From: Limisphaerales bacterium
Lineage (GTDB): Bacteria; Verrucomicrobiota; Verrucomicrobiia; Limisphaerales; SXTU01
Length of the DNA: 64,000 bases
Direction: 5' to 3'
NCBI GenBank assembly: GCA_009773355.1
Contig: WRPG01000001.1
Location: 62,001 to 126,000 of the forward strand
Part shown: positions 34,239-45,092 of the stretch, piece by piece
How the letters are laid out: every line of letters starts with the position of its first letter
Numbering within the stretch: position 1 is the first letter of the stretch
Translations under genes and position numbers: made by a program
Notes under the pieces: generated by a model
What the model saw: only the letters and a program-made list of their open reading frames with translations
What the model was told of the DNA's origin: nothing
Databases searched by the model: none

Positions 34239-37200
34239 ATGAATTCCCTTCTCCCGCGGTTGCGCCGGCTGTTGGCGGCCCTGTTCGTCGCGGGTCTGGT
34301 CTGGTTCGCCGCCACGGACTGGTGGCTGACCAAGCCGCTCAACGTCGTGGCCGTCGTCAAGGACACGCTCTTCCTCGCCGCCGGCACCGTCGGCCTCTTC
34401 CTCCTCCTGCGCCGGGACATCCAGAAGCGCGAGCAGACGCACGCCAAAAACCACGAGGTCCGGCAGACCTTCGAGTCGCTCACGCAGGCCGCGCCCGCCG
34501 GCATTTTCCGCGCGAACCAGCAGGGTGACATCCTGTTCGTCAACCACCGCTGGAGCGCGCTCACGGGCCGCTCGCAGGCGGAGAGCCAGGGCTTTGGCTG
34601 GCTGCTCGCGGTGCACCCGGACGACAACAAGCGCGTCACCGAGGAATGGCGCAAGTGCGTGCGCGGCGAGAAGGAGTTCCGCCTCGACTTCCGTCTCCGC
34701 AACAAGGACGGCTCCACCCGCTGGGTCGCCGGCCACGCCATGCGCGTGCTCGACGACCACGAGCAGCCCAACGGCATCATCGGCTCCATCCTCGACATCA
34801 ACGAGCGGAAGGTCGCCGACGACACGCGCACCACCGACCAGGCCGCCGCGTTGGACGCCGCGCTGGCCCGCGTGCAGCAGGAGGTATCCTATCGCAAGGA
34901 AATCGGCCTGGAGCTGGAGCGCCGCGCCGATGAGTTGAAGAAGCGCGACTCCGAGCTGGAATCCGCCAACCGCCAGCTCTGGGCCGAGCTGTCAGGCCGC
35001 GAGCAGGTCGAGGCCGAGCTGGCCAAGGCGCGCGGGGAACTGGACAAACAGGTGGCCGAACGCACGGCGACCTTCACCGACATCATCAGCGGCCTGGAGA
35101 AGGCCGTGGCCGAGCACGAACTCGCGGTCAAGACCTTGCAGGCGGAGAAGGCCGAGCTGGAGAAACGCACGGCCAGTTCGCCCGCCGAGCTGGAGGCCCT
35201 GCGCAAACGCCTCTCGGACGAGGCCACCCGCCGCCAGCTCGCGGAGGATGACTTGCGCTCGCTGCGTGAGGACTTCGACAAGCTCCAGTCCTCCGCCACG
35301 CAGCCCGACACCGCGCTGGAAACCGTCCATCACCGCCTGCATGCCGAGACCGAGCGCGTCAAACGGCTTGAAACCGAACTGGAGTCGCTGCGCGTCGCGC
35401 TCCAGACCGAGCACGAGAAGGCCGAACGCGCCGACGCCGAACGCGAGCTGTCCGAGGAGGCGATGGTCCAGACCAACACCGGCATCCAGCAGCGGCTGAT
35501 GGAGCTGAACGCGGAGCTGGAGCGCACGAAGGAAGAGCTGGTCGCGGAGTCTGCCCGCCGCACGCAGGCCGAGGCGGGTCAAGGTGGCGGCGAGGTCAAC
35601 CCCGAACTTGCCGCGCGGATTGCCGCGCTCACCGAGGCCAAGGCGCAGGTGGAGAAGGAGCTGGTCGAGCAGCAGGCGGTGGCGAAGGCCTTGGGTGACG
35701 AGCGCAACCGCCTGGCGCAGGAGCTCGCGGAGGCCGCCGCCGCGCGCGCCGCGCTGGAGCAGCAGCTCGCGGCAGCCAGCCAGGCCGGTGCCGGACGATC
35801 CGAAGCCGACGAGGCCGCCCGCGCACAGGTCGAGGCCGACTTGCGCGCCGCGCACCAGCGCTTCGAGCAACGCGTCGCCGAGCTGGAGACCGACAACCAG
35901 CAGCTCCGCGAGCAAGCTTCCCGCGACACGCAGGCCGCCACCACGCAGCGGGGCGAGCAGGAAACCGCGCTGGCGGAGCTCCGCGCGCAACTGGAGCGCA
36001 CCGAGGCCGCGCGCCAGCAGATCGAGACCACCGCGCTGGACCTGCGCTCCAACTCCGAGCAGCAGCTTTCCGAGACGCAGAGGCAACTGGCCGACGCCCG
36101 GCAGCAGTTGCAGGCCGAGTCGGAGCGCCGCGCGCAGGCCGAAAGCGCCCTCGGGCAGTCGAAGTCGGAGACGGAACGCCAGCTTGCCGAGGCCACCGCC
36201 GCGCTCGCCGACACGCGCAAGCAATTGGAGGAAGCCACCACGAAGGCCGCCGAGTTGCAGCCGGTCCGCGAGCAACTGGCTGGCGAGGTGCAACGCGGCG
36301 AACGCGCGGAGGCGGAGCTGTTTCGCAGCAGGAGCGAGTTGGAGACACAGCAAGCCGCGCTGGCGGAACTGCGCGCCCGGGCCGAGGCCGCCGAGGCCGC
36401 CCGGCTCCAAGTCGAGACAACCGCGCAGCAGTCCCGCACCGTCGCCGAGCAGGCTGCCGCCGAGGCGCAACAGCAGCTCGCCGCGTTGCGCCAGCAGTTG
36501 CAGGCCGAGACCGAGCGCCGCGAGCAGGCGGAGTCCGCGCTGGGCCAGTCGAAGTCGGAGACGGAGCGCCAGCTCGCGGAAGCGACTGCCGCGCTCGCCG
36601 AGGTCCGCGCGCAGTTGGAGCAGGCCACCACCGCCAGCAGCCAGCGCGAAGCCGAGGCGAAACAGGCAGCCGCCGCCCAGCAGCAGAAGCTCGCCGACCA
36701 GGACGCCGAGCTGAAGAAGACCTGGGACAATCTCATCAAGGAAACCGAGGACCGCGAGGCGTTGGAGAAGCAGTTGGCTGCGGCGCGGGGCGATTTGGAG
36801 CGGCAGCTCGCGGAGACGAAGGCCGAGCTGGACCAGCAACTTGCCGCACTGGCCGAGGCCCGCTCCCAGGCCGAGCGCGAGGCCGCCGAGCGCAGGCAGA
36901 CCGAGGAGAGTTTGCTCCAGGCCAGCCGTTCATCGGAGGAGCGTGTTGCGCTGCTGGCTTCCGAACTGGAGGCGGCCCGCGAGGCGTTGCGCTCCGAGTC
37001 TGCCCGGCGCGAGGAGCTGGAAACCGCGCTGCCCAAGACGAAGACCGAGCTGGGCCAGCGGCTCGCCGAGGCCGCCGCCGAGGCCGCCGGGTTGCGCGCG
37101 CGGATGGACTTCGAGGCCGCCGAGCGCGAACGCGTCGAGGCTGCATGGAAGCTCGCCAACTCCGCCACCGAGCAGCACGCCGCCGAACTCAAGACCCTGC

Positions 37201-40200
37201 TCGCCACCGCGCGTGAGGAGCTGCACGCCGAGACCGCCAAGCGCGACGCCGCCGAGGCCGCCGCCAGCCAGGTCCGCGCGGAACTCGAAGCGACCAACGC
37301 CGAAAGCAGCCGCGCGCTCGCCGCCGCGCAGAACGAACTCGCGCGGGAATCTGCCGAGCGCGAAACCACCGAGGCGGAATTCCAACGCTCCAAGTCCGCG
37401 CTCGCCCAGCAGCTCGCCGAGGCCGCCGCCGCGCAGGCCGAACTGCGTTCGCGGCTCGAAAAAGAGACCGCCGCCCGCCACGAGACGGAGCGCGAGCTGC
37501 GCGAGAGCCTGACCGACGCGGAGCGCACCACCGAGGCGCTCCAGGCCGACCTCGATGCCGCCCTCAAGGCCTGTGAGGAAGAAGCCGCTCGTCGTTCCCA
37601 GGCGGAGGAGACGGCCCGCCAGTCTCACACCGAGTTCACGCACCGGCTCACGGCCGAGACGGGCGCACGCGAGCAACTGGAGAAGAATCTCCGGCAGGCC
37701 GCCGAGGAGGCCACGCGCAAGGCGCAGGCCCTCCAGGCCGAATTGCAGCGTGCCAAGAAGGAGCTGGAGAAGGAATTGGCCGACGCGAACCTGGAGCTGC
37801 TCGACATCCGCTCCCGCCTCGACCACGAGGCCGCCGCGCGCCGGCAGGCCGAGGAATCCGCAAAGCAGGGCAGCGCCAGCGCGGACCAGCGGCTCGCGGA
37901 GCGGCTGTCGGAGGTCCAGACCTTGCAGGAGCGGCTGCGCTCGGAAGCCGCGCAGCGCGAGACGACCGAGGTTGAGCTGCGCGACACGCGTGCGGCGTTG
38001 GAGAAGCAGCTTGCCGAAGCGTCCGCCGCCCTGCGCGAAGCAAGCGCCCGGCTGGAACAGGAACGCGACGAGCGCCGGCGCGTGGTCGAATCACTGACGC
38101 AGACCAGCACAACGCTTGAAGCGCGTGCCACCGAAAGCGGCAGCGCGCTGGAAGTCACCCGCCGGTTGCTCAACGAAGAACGTGCCGCCCGCGCTAGCGC
38201 GCTCGCCGAACTGGCCGCCCGCCGCGCCGAGGTGGATCGGCTCACCACCGAACAGCCGCACGCCATCGAGGAGGCCACGGCGCGGCTCAAGGCGCAGCTC
38301 GCCGAGCAGGAGCGCGAGCGCGAGCAGTTGCGCCTCGCCGCGATGAGCGCCGAGCAACGGCTGCGCGACCGGGCGACGGACTTCGAGGCCGCGAACGCGG
38401 CCCTGCGCGGCGAGATGGAGAAGCGCCTGCGCCTGGAGCTGACGTGGCAGATGCAGCGCGAGGACTTCGACCGCCGGCTGGGCGAACTCACGACCGCGCT
38501 CCGCACCGCCGAGGCCAAGGCGGGCAGCGACTCCGCCGAGCTGCGCCACGCACACGAGACGTTGCAGCAGGCGCACGCCGAGTTGACCCGCCGCCTCACC
38601 GAGCGCGACTCGGAACTCGCCTCCGTCCGCGAGCAGGCCGCCGCCCTCGACGCCGCTGGCACGCGCGCGCAGCAGACCACGGCGGAACTTCAGACGAACC
38701 TCAACGCCGCCCGCGCGGAGCTGGACATGCTCAACCGGCAGTTCGCCCAGCGCGTCGCGGAACTGGACTCCACCGAGGCGCGGCTCCGCGAGGAGTGCGC
38801 GCACCGCGAACGCGCCGAGGCCGAGCTGGACCGGATGCGCGACGCACAGGACGGGTTCCAACAGTCCACCGCGGAGTTGAACGAACGCCTCACCCGCCTG
38901 ACCACCGACGTGGAGGCCGCCCGCCAGCAGGCCGAGCAGGAGACCACGCAACGCCGCTCGCTGGAGGATGCGTTGCAGCAGAGCCACGGCGAGGTCGAGC
39001 TGCGCGTGTCCGAGCGCACGGCGGGCTTGAACGCCCACGTCCAGCAGTTGGAGGCGGAACTGGCCGAGGCGCAGCGCGCGGAGGAGCAGTTGCGCCACCG
39101 GCGCATCGAGGCCGTCAGCACGCTGGCCGGCGGCATGGCGCACGAACTGAACAACGTCCTCGCGCCCGTGCTCATGGCCGCGCAGCTCCTGCGCAAGCAG
39201 GTCAGCGGCAAGTCCCGCACGCTCGTGGACAGCGTCGAGTCCAGTGCCCAGCGCGGCGCGGACATCGTGAAGCAGGTGCTCACCTTCGCGCGCGGCTTCC
39301 ACGGCGAGCGCGCGCCGGTCTCGCCGGAGATGCTCGTGCGCGACATTGCGAAGTCCGTGCAGGAGACCTTCCCGCGCAACGTCCGCGTCAGCAGCGAGGT
39401 CGCGGATGACCTGCCTTTGATTTCCGCCGATGCCTCACAGCTCCATCGCGTGCTGCTGAACCTCGCGGTCAACGCACGCGACGCGATGCCCTCCGGCGGC
39501 ACGCTCAAGTTCAGCGCGGAGAACGTGGTGGTGGACGAGAGCTTCATCCACCACCGCCGCGCGACCGGCGCGAAGCCGGGCAACTACGTCCTGTTCCGCG
39601 TGACGGACTCAGGCGTCGGCATCCCGCGCGACATCCTGCCGCGCATCTTCGAGCCGTTCTTCACCACGAAGGAGCCGGGGCAGTCGGTCGGCCTCGGCCT
39701 CGCGACCGCGCTGGGCGTGGTGCAGAGCCACGGCGGTTTCATTCTGCTGGAGACGGAGGAGGACAAGGGCACGGAGTTCCAAATCTACCTGCCCGCCGCG
39801 AGCGCGGAGACCAGCGAGCGCCCGCCCCAGGCCGAGCTGCCGCGTGGCAACGGCGAGTTGCTCATGCTCGCCGACGACGAGCAGGGCGTGCTGGACGTGA
39901 CCGCCGAGATTCTTGAGTGGCACGGCTACAAGGTGCTCACCGCGCGCGATGGCCAGCAGGCCTTGAGCCTCTACGACCAGCACGCCGGGGACATCAAGGC
40001 GGTCATCACGGACATCCTGATGCCGTTCATGGACGGCGTGGAGCTGTGCCGCGAGCTGCGGAAGCGCGACGCCACGCTGCCCATCATCGTCGCCTCCGGC
40101 ATGGGCCATGAGAAGTTCGTCACGGACCTGCGCGAGCTGGGCGTGCCGTTGTTCCTGAAGAAGCCCTTCGCCGCCGAGGAACTGCTGCGCAGCCTGCACG

Positions 40201-40238
40201 CGGAGCTGCACCGGGAGGAAAGTGCGGCGGTTGGGTGA
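34239..40238 (+). CDS. giant coiled-coil hybrid histidine kinase
   Basis: 1999 residues. Two membrane helices (about 8-28 and 38-58), one PAS domain (about 75-195), a charged coiled coil of roughly 1400 residues (about 200-1620), HisKA with phospho-His 1635 (LAGGMAHELNN), HATPase_c (NARDAMPSGG, GVGIPRD, GLGLATALG) and a receiver domain with Asp1925 (AVITDILMPF). Start ATG 34239 gives the first membrane helix; the frame is open upstream to 32922 but that DNA is antisense to the cytochrome gene. The coil contains near-repeats such as QAESALGQSKSETERQLAEA at two places. Confidence 0.88.
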   Translation: MNSLLPRLRRLLAALFVAGLVWFAATDWWLTKPLNVVAVVKDTLFLAAGTVGLFLLLRRDIQKREQTHAKNHEVRQTFESLTQAAPAGIFRANQQGDILFVNHRWSALTGRSQAESQGFGWLLAVHPDDNKRVTEEWRKCVRGEKEFRLDFRLRNKDGSTRWVAGHAMRVLDDHEQPNGIIGSILDINERKVADDTRTTDQAAALDAALARVQQEVSYRKEIGLELERRADELKKRDSELESANRQLWAELSGREQVEAELAKARGELDKQVAERTATFTDIISGLEKAVAEHELAVKTLQAEKAELEKRTASSPAELEALRKRLSDEATRRQLAEDDLRSLREDFDKLQSSATQPDTALETVHHRLHAETERVKRLETELESLRVALQTEHEKAERADAERELSEEAMVQTNTGIQQRLMELNAELERTKEELVAESARRTQAEAGQGGGEVNPELAARIAALTEAKAQVEKELVEQQAVAKALGDERNRLAQELAEAAAARAALEQQLAAASQAGAGRSEADEAARAQVEADLRAAHQRFEQRVAELETDNQQLREQASRDTQAATTQRGEQETALAELRAQLERTEAARQQIETTALDLRSNSEQQLSETQRQLADARQQLQAESERRAQAESALGQSKSETERQLAEATAALADTRKQLEEATTKAAELQPVREQLAGEVQRGERAEAELFRSRSELETQQAALAELRARAEAAEAARLQVETTAQQSRTVAEQAAAEAQQQLAALRQQLQAETERREQAESALGQSKSETERQLAEATAALAEVRAQLEQATTASSQREAEAKQAAAAQQQKLADQDAELKKTWDNLIKETEDREALEKQLAAARGDLERQLAETKAELDQQLAALAEARSQAEREAAERRQTEESLLQASRSSEERVALLASELEAAREALRSESARREELETALPKTKTELGQRLAEAAAEAAGLRARMDFEAAERERVEAAWKLANSATEQHAAELKTLLATAREELHAETAKRDAAEAAASQVRAELEATNAESSRALAAAQNELARESAERETTEAEFQRSKSALAQQLAEAAAAQAELRSRLEKETAARHETERELRESLTDAERTTEALQADLDAALKACEEEAARRSQAEETARQSHTEFTHRLTAETGAREQLEKNLRQAAEEATRKAQALQAELQRAKKELEKELADANLELLDIRSRLDHEAAARRQAEESAKQGSASADQRLAERLSEVQTLQERLRSEAAQRETTEVELRDTRAALEKQLAEASAALREASARLEQERDERRRVVESLTQTSTTLEARATESGSALEVTRRLLNEERAARASALAELAARRAEVDRLTTEQPHAIEEATARLKAQLAEQEREREQLRLAAMSAEQRLRDRATDFEAANAALRGEMEKRLRLELTWQMQREDFDRRLGELTTALRTAEAKAGSDSAELRHAHETLQQAHAELTRRLTERDSELASVREQAAALDAAGTRAQQTTAELQTNLNAARAELDMLNRQFAQRVAELDSTEARLREECAHRERAEAELDRMRDAQDGFQQSTAELNERLTRLTTDVEAARQQAEQETTQRRSLEDALQQSHGEVELRVSERTAGLNAHVQQLEAELAEAQRAEEQLRHRRIEAVSTLAGGMAHELNNVLAPVLMAAQLLRKQVSGKSRTLVDSVESSAQRGADIVKQVLTFARGFHGERAPVSPEMLVRDIAKSVQETFPRNVRVSSEVADDLPLISADASQLHRVLLNLAVNARDAMPSGGTLKFSAENVVVDESFIHHRRATGAKPGNYVLFRVTDSGVGIPRDILPRIFEPFFTTKEPGQSVGLGLATALGVVQSHGGFILLETEEDKGTEFQIYLPAASAETSERPPQAELPRGNGELLMLADDEQGVLDVTAEILEWHGYKVLTARDGQQALSLYDQHAGDIKAVITDILMPFMDGVELCRELRKRDATLPIIVASGMGHEKFVTDLRELGVPLFLKKPFAAEELLRSLHAELHREESAAVG

Positions 40239-40249
40239 GTGGGGCTCAA

Positions 40250-40376
40250 ATCCCAAAACCCAAGCTCCAAGTTCCAAAGAAGCTCCAAACAACAAGCGCC
40301 AATGGCTGCGGTGTCTGGTGCATGAATTGAAACTTGGAGCTTCTTTGGAACTTGGAGCTTGGGTTTTGGAGCTTGT
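40250..40376. repeat. long inverted repeat, CCAAGCTCCAAGTTCC family
   Basis: Arms with AACCCAAGCTCCAAGTTCCA and the complement TGGAACTTGGAGCTTGGGTT, internally periodic (CCAAGCTCCAA). Same family at 50478-50580. Confidence 0.85.
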
Positions 40377-40434
40377 CCCGATTTCTCCTTCAATTCCGCC
40401 GCGCCGCCCGCCGTCTGTCTTTCACTACAAACCA

Positions 40435-43203
40435 ATGTATCGCGCATTCTCTTTTGAACTCTGCCGTCGCGTGACGGCCCAGTCACTGCTCGCCGCCGCC
40501 CTGTTCGCCTCCGCGCTCGCGGCGTCCGCCCAGCTTCCGCAGCCCAAGCTCTTCACCGTCTTTCCGCCCGGCGCGAAGACCGGCTCCGCCGTGGACGCGA
40601 CCGTGACCGGCGCGGAGTTGGACGAGGCCCAGCTTCGCTTCAACCACCCCGGCATCACCGCCAAGGCGCTCGCGGCGGCGAACCGGTTCGCCATCACCGT
40701 CGCGGCCGATGTGCCGCCGGGCGCTTACGAGGCGCGCGTGCTGGGGCGCTTCGGGCTGTCCAACCCGCGCACGTTCGTCGTCGGCACACTCGCGGAGGTC
40801 GTCGAGAAAAGCGGCAACAACACACCGGAGACGGCACTGGAAGTTGCTTTGGAATCCACCGTGAACGGCCGCACCGACAGCCAGGCAGCGGACTTTTACA
40901 AGCTCACCGTCAAGAAAGGCCAGCGCATCCTCGTGGACTGCGCCTCGCGCGAACTCGACTCGCGCGCGGCGGACGCGTTGCTGCTGCTCTCGCCGGATGG
41001 CCGCGAACTGGAACGCGGGCGTCAGGGCGGCTTGCTCGACCACACGGCGGCGGCGGATGGCACGCTCATCCTGAAGGTCCACGACTTCGTCTATCGCGGT
41101 GGCGACCAGTATTTCTACCGGCTCACGGTCACGACCGGGCCGCACGTTGACTTCGTGTTCCCGCCGGCGGCGGAACAGGGCAAGGCCGCAAAGGTCACGG
41201 TGTTTGGCCGCAATCTTCCCGGCGGCACGCCCTCGAAGTTCACGGTGGACGGCAAGGTGCTCGATCAGCTCACCGTGGACCTTGCCGCGCCGGGCGACCC
41301 GGCGGCCCGCCAGCGCCTCGCCACGACGCTCTCGCTCAATGGCGCGAGCGCGAGCCTCGACGGCTTCGAGTATCGCGTGAAGGGCGCGAACGGTGCGCTC
41401 TCGAATCCCTCGCTGCTCACCTTCGCCAACGGTCCAGTGACCGCCGAGGCCGAGCCAAACAACTCGCCGGACAAGGCCCAGAAGATTTCCCTGCCCGCGA
41501 ACCTCGCCGGACAGTTCGCCACGCCGAACGACCGCGACTGGTTCGCCTTCGACGCGAAGAAGGGCGACGCGTTCTGGCTGGAGGTCACGTCGCACCGCCT
41601 CGGCTTGCCGACCGCGCCTCATGTCGTCATCCAGAAGGCGACGAAGAACGAGAAAGGCGAGGAGACGTTCGCGGACGTGCTGGAGTTTGCCGAGTCCGTC
41701 GTGAACGCGGGCGGGCCGGAGTTCAACACCGCGCACCGCGATCCCGTCGGACGCTTCGACGTGAAGGAGGACGCCTCTTACCGCATCGGCATCCGCGACC
41801 TCTTCGGGCGCACCGTCGCCAGCCCGCGCCACGTCTATCTGCTCACGCTGCGCAAGGAGACGCCGGATTTCCGTCTCGTCGCCGTCCCCGACTCGGCGCC
41901 GGCGAAGAAGGCACCCGCCGATGTCGTGACGAGCGCGCCGTCCATGTGGCGCGGTGAGGCCTTGCCCATCAAGCTGCTTGTCTTCCGTCGCGACGGGTTC
42001 AAGGAAGACATCAACGTGACTGTCAGCGGACTGCCCGCCGGCATCATTGCGCCATCGGTCAAGATTCCCGCCGCTTCAAATGTCTTCAGCCTCTTCCTCG
42101 CTGCCAAGGACGACGCGCCCGCCGGCCTCGGGGAAGTCAAAATCACTGGCACCGCCAAGCTCGGCGACGCCCAACTCGTCCGCGAAGCGCGTCTGAGCAC
42201 GGTGAACTGGGACCAGGCCACCGACAACAACACGACCGAGGCCCCGCAGACGCGCCTTGCGCGCAGCTTCCCGCTCGCCGTCACCGACCGCGAATCCGCG
42301 CCGCTGACCTTTGCGATGGAGGCCAAGCAGCCGTTGGAGACCTGCGTGTTCAACAAGCTGCTCATCCCCGTGAACTTCACGCGCCGCGCCGACTTCAAGA
42401 CCGACGTGAAGCTCAAGGTCACCGGCAACAAAGGCTTGGAAAAGATGGCCGAACTCACGGGCACCGAGAAGACCAAGTCCATCCAGCTCGTGCTCAATCT
42501 CGCCGAGCAGAAGCTCGCGCCGGGCGAGCACACCTTCTGGCTCCAGACCCGCGCCAAGGGCAAGATGCGCCCCTACATGGACGCCGCCAAGGCCGCCGAG
42601 GACGCCGCCAAGGCCGCCGAGAAGGAGGCCACCGAGGCGGCGGCGAAAGCCAAGGAAGCCAAGGCCGCTGCCGCCAAGGTCACCGCCCCCGCCGAGGCCA
42701 AGGCCGCCGCTGAGAAAACCGCGAAGGAAGCCGAGGCCAAGGCCAAGGAGGCCGAGGCGAAGAAGACCGCCGCGCAGTCCAAGATGAAGCAGATGACCGA
42801 CAAGTCAAAGCCGCGCGACGTGGACGCCGCGTTCTATTCGCTGCCCATCACGCTCACCGTCACCGCCGCGCCCATCAAGTTGAGCGAACCCGCCCCGCAA
42901 TCGCTCTCGCAAGGTGGCAAGGTCGAAATCCCCGTGAAGCTCTCCCGCCTCTACGACTTCAAGGATCCTGTGGACGTGAGTCTTGTCGTGCCGGCCAGCG
43001 CCAAGGGCGTCTCCGCCGCCAAGCTCACCATCCCGCGCGACGGCACCGAGGCGAAGCTGTCGCTCGAAACCAAGCCCGACGCCACGCCCGGCGAGCACAA
43101 GCTCACGCTTCAGGCCGCGCTCAAGCTCAACGGCCAGGACATCAAGGTGGACCAGCCGCTGGTGGTGAAGGTCGCGGCGGTCCAGAAGCCCAAGGCGAAG
43201 TGA
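40435..43203 (+). CDS. large secreted protein with pre-peptidase-like domains
   Basis: 922 residues with a signal peptide (about 12-33, SLLAAALFASALAASA). IPT/TIG-like and PPC-type beta domains are visible (PPGAYEARVLGRFGLSNPRTFVVG; ADFYKLTVKKGQRILVDCASRELDS; NDRDWFAFDAKKGDAFWLEV), a layout common in Planctomycetota and Verrucomicrobiota. A lysine/alanine/glutamate helix (about 713-800, AKAAEDAAKAAEKEATEAAA) is inserted before the last beta domain. Probably a surface or periplasmic structural protein; role unknown. Confidence 0.75.
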   Translation: MYRAFSFELCRRVTAQSLLAAALFASALAASAQLPQPKLFTVFPPGAKTGSAVDATVTGAELDEAQLRFNHPGITAKALAAANRFAITVAADVPPGAYEARVLGRFGLSNPRTFVVGTLAEVVEKSGNNTPETALEVALESTVNGRTDSQAADFYKLTVKKGQRILVDCASRELDSRAADALLLLSPDGRELERGRQGGLLDHTAAADGTLILKVHDFVYRGGDQYFYRLTVTTGPHVDFVFPPAAEQGKAAKVTVFGRNLPGGTPSKFTVDGKVLDQLTVDLAAPGDPAARQRLATTLSLNGASASLDGFEYRVKGANGALSNPSLLTFANGPVTAEAEPNNSPDKAQKISLPANLAGQFATPNDRDWFAFDAKKGDAFWLEVTSHRLGLPTAPHVVIQKATKNEKGEETFADVLEFAESVVNAGGPEFNTAHRDPVGRFDVKEDASYRIGIRDLFGRTVASPRHVYLLTLRKETPDFRLVAVPDSAPAKKAPADVVTSAPSMWRGEALPIKLLVFRRDGFKEDINVTVSGLPAGIIAPSVKIPAASNVFSLFLAAKDDAPAGLGEVKITGTAKLGDAQLVREARLSTVNWDQATDNNTTEAPQTRLARSFPLAVTDRESAPLTFAMEAKQPLETCVFNKLLIPVNFTRRADFKTDVKLKVTGNKGLEKMAELTGTEKTKSIQLVLNLAEQKLAPGEHTFWLQTRAKGKMRPYMDAAKAAEDAAKAAEKEATEAAAKAKEAKAAAAKVTAPAEAKAAAEKTAKEAEAKAKEAEAKKTAAQSKMKQMTDKSKPRDVDAAFYSLPITLTVTAAPIKLSEPAPQSLSQGGKVEIPVKLSRLYDFKDPVDVSLVVPASAKGVSAAKLTIPRDGTEAKLSLETKPDATPGEHKLTLQAALKLNGQDIKVDQPLVVKVAAVQKPKAK

Positions 43204-43205
43204 AG

Positions 43206-43273
43206 CGGAGCGCAGGTGTCCAACCTGCGCGTTCAAGTTGCAGGTTGGCACGCAGGTCGGACACCTGCGCTCC
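43206..43273. repeat. intergenic inverted repeat, GGAGCGCAGGTGTCC family
   Basis: Arms GGAGCGCAGGTGTCCAACC and near complement GGTCGGACACCTGCGCTCC. Same family at 52551-52620 and, more degenerate, 19549-19615. Confidence 0.85.
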
Positions 43274-43306
43274 CCTTGTTGGGACCATGCAACATCATCC
43301 CGTCGT

Positions 43307-43765
43307 ATGAACCAAGAGCCATTGATTCCCCTGCTCACCGACGCCGAACTGCTCACGCAGTTCGAGGGCTGCACCCTCCCGGCGGCGCGCTGGCATCACG
43401 CCGAGCACACCCGCATCGCCTACCTTTACCTGCGCCAGCACCCGTTCACCGAGGCGCTGGACCGGATGCGCGCCGGCCTCAAGGCGCTCAACACGGTGCA
43501 GCGCGTCCCCGAGTCCCTCGACCGTGGCTATCACGAGACGCTCACGCGCGGCTGGCTCCAGCTTGTGCAGGTCATCCTCGCGGAATACGGCCCGGCGGAG
43601 ACTTCCCTTGCGTTTCTGGAGGCGCATCCCGAACTCTCGCAGCGAAAGTCGCTCCGCCTCTTTTACTCGCGCGACCGCATCTTGTCGTGGCAGGCGAAGG
43701 CGGAATTCGTCGAGCCAGACCTTGCGCCGCTGCCGGTCAGCCGGGCCGGCGTGAAGCAAACGTGA
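43307..43765 (+). CDS. conserved-looking protein of unknown function
   Basis: 152 residues, no signal peptide. Motif WHHAEHTRIAYLYLRQHPF near residues 28-46 and a regular helical pattern suggest a small soluble all-alpha protein. No domain is recognised. ATG 43307 was chosen because earlier codons lie inside the palindromic repeat. Confidence 0.65.
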   Translation: MNQEPLIPLLTDAELLTQFEGCTLPAARWHHAEHTRIAYLYLRQHPFTEALDRMRAGLKALNTVQRVPESLDRGYHETLTRGWLQLVQVILAEYGPAETSLAFLEAHPELSQRKSLRLFYSRDRILSWQAKAEFVEPDLAPLPVSRAGVKQT

Positions 43766-43816
43766 GTCGCGCCGTCAGTTCGTCAGTTTGCCAGCAAACC
43801 AGCACAACATCATTGC

Positions 43817-45049
43817 ATGAAATCCGCCCTGCCCGCACTCGTCCTGCTCGCTTCGCTGTTCATCGTCACCGCCGCGCCCGGCGACTGGCCGACGTGGCGC
43901 GGGCCGAAGCGCGACGGCCTTTCCACCGAGACCGGCCTGCTCAAGCAATGGTCCGCCGGCGGCCCGCCGCTGGCGTGGAAGGCCAAGGGTTGCGGCACCG
44001 GCTACTCCACCGTGTCGGTCGCCGACGGGCGGGTCATCACGATGGGCGACGGCCCGGACGGCGCGCGCGTGCTGGCCTTCAGCGTCAAGGACGGCAGCCC
44101 GCTCTGGCAGTCCCAGACCATCGGCAAGCCCGGCGGCAACTACCCCGGCACGCGTTGCACGCCGGCGATTGACGACGGCCTCGTCTATGCGCTCGGCCAG
44201 TTTGGCGACTTCGTCTGCGTCGAGGCGATGACTGGCAAGGTGGTTTGGAGCAAGAGCCTGCAGAAGGACTTCGGTGGCAGCCACGCCGGCTGGAACTACA
44301 CCGAAAGCCCGCTCGTGGACGGCAACAAGGTGCTCCTCACCCCTGGCGGCAGGCAGGGCGCGATGGTTGCGCTCGACAAGAAGACCGGCGCGCTGCTCTG
44401 GCAGAGCAAGCAGTGGACGGACGGCGCGGCCTACTCCTCCATCGTGCCGTCGGACTTCGGCGGGCGACGCCACTATTTGCAGCTCACCGAGGAGAGCGTC
44501 GCAGGCATTGACGCCGCCAACGGGAACCTGCTTTGGCGAGCGCCCCGCAAAGGTGCGGTCGCGGTCATCCCCACGCCTGTCCTCAGCGGCGACCTGGTCT
44601 TCGTCACGTCCGGTTACAACATCGGTTGCAACCTCTTCAAGCTCCAGCGGGCCGGCAACATCATCGCCACGCAGCAGCTCTATGCGAACAAGAGCATGGC
44701 GGACCATCACGGCGGCGTCATCCTCGTCGGCCAGCACATCTACGGACACTCCGACAACGGTGGCTGGACGTGCATGGACATGCGCACGGGCAACGTGGTT
44801 TGGAAAAACAACGGCGTCGGCAAGGGCGCGGTCGCCTACGCGGACGGCCACTTCTACTGCCGCAGCGAGAGCGGCAACGGCACCGTCGCGCTGGTCGCCG
44901 CCACGCCGCAGGGCTACCAGGAGAAGGGCCGTTTCGACCAGGCGGACCGCAGCGGCAAGAACAGTTGGGCGCACCCGGTCATCGCCGGCGGCAAGCTCTA
45001 CCTGCGCGACATGGACGTGCTGCTCTGCTACGACGTGAAGCAAAAGTGA
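43817..45049 (+). CDS. secreted PQQ-like beta-propeller protein
   Basis: 410 residues with a signal peptide and the entry motif [20 protein letters not shown]. Blade motifs include [20 protein letters not shown] and MRTGNVVWK. It is followed 43 bp later by a paralogue with the same plan, so the pair arose by tandem duplication. Periplasmic location expected. Confidence 0.83.
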   Translation: MKSALPALVLLASLFIVTAAPGDWPTWRGPKRDGLSTETGLLKQWSAGGPPLAWKAKGCGTGYSTVSVADGRVITMGDGPDGARVLAFSVKDGSPLWQSQTIGKPGGNYPGTRCTPAIDDGLVYALGQFGDFVCVEAMTGKVVWSKSLQKDFGGSHAGWNYTESPLVDGNKVLLTPGGRQGAMVALDKKTGALLWQSKQWTDGAAYSSIVPSDFGGRRHYLQLTEESVAGIDAANGNLLWRAPRKGAVAVIPTPVLSGDLVFVTSGYNIGCNLFKLQRAGNIIATQQLYANKSMADHHGGVILVGQHIYGHSDNGGWTCMDMRTGNVVWKNNGVGKGAVAYADGHFYCRSESGNGTVALVAATPQGYQEKGRFDQADRSGKNSWAHPVIAGGKLYLRDMDVLLCYDVKQK

Positions 45050-45092
45050 AATTCCCCGTCTGTTTCCCCGACACTCAACGCCCTGCCAGCCC

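Noticed and set aside
34992-37567. Long minus-strand frames (615 and 662 codons) opposite the giant kinase.
   Set aside because: Low-complexity Leu/Arg/Ser products, no start context, and the plus strand has a continuous domain architecture.
42574-42840. Lys/Ala/Glu repeat in the large secreted protein as another palindromic insert.
   Set aside because: The DNA is periodic (GCCAAGGCC type) but not an inverted repeat; it reads as an ordinary helical linker.
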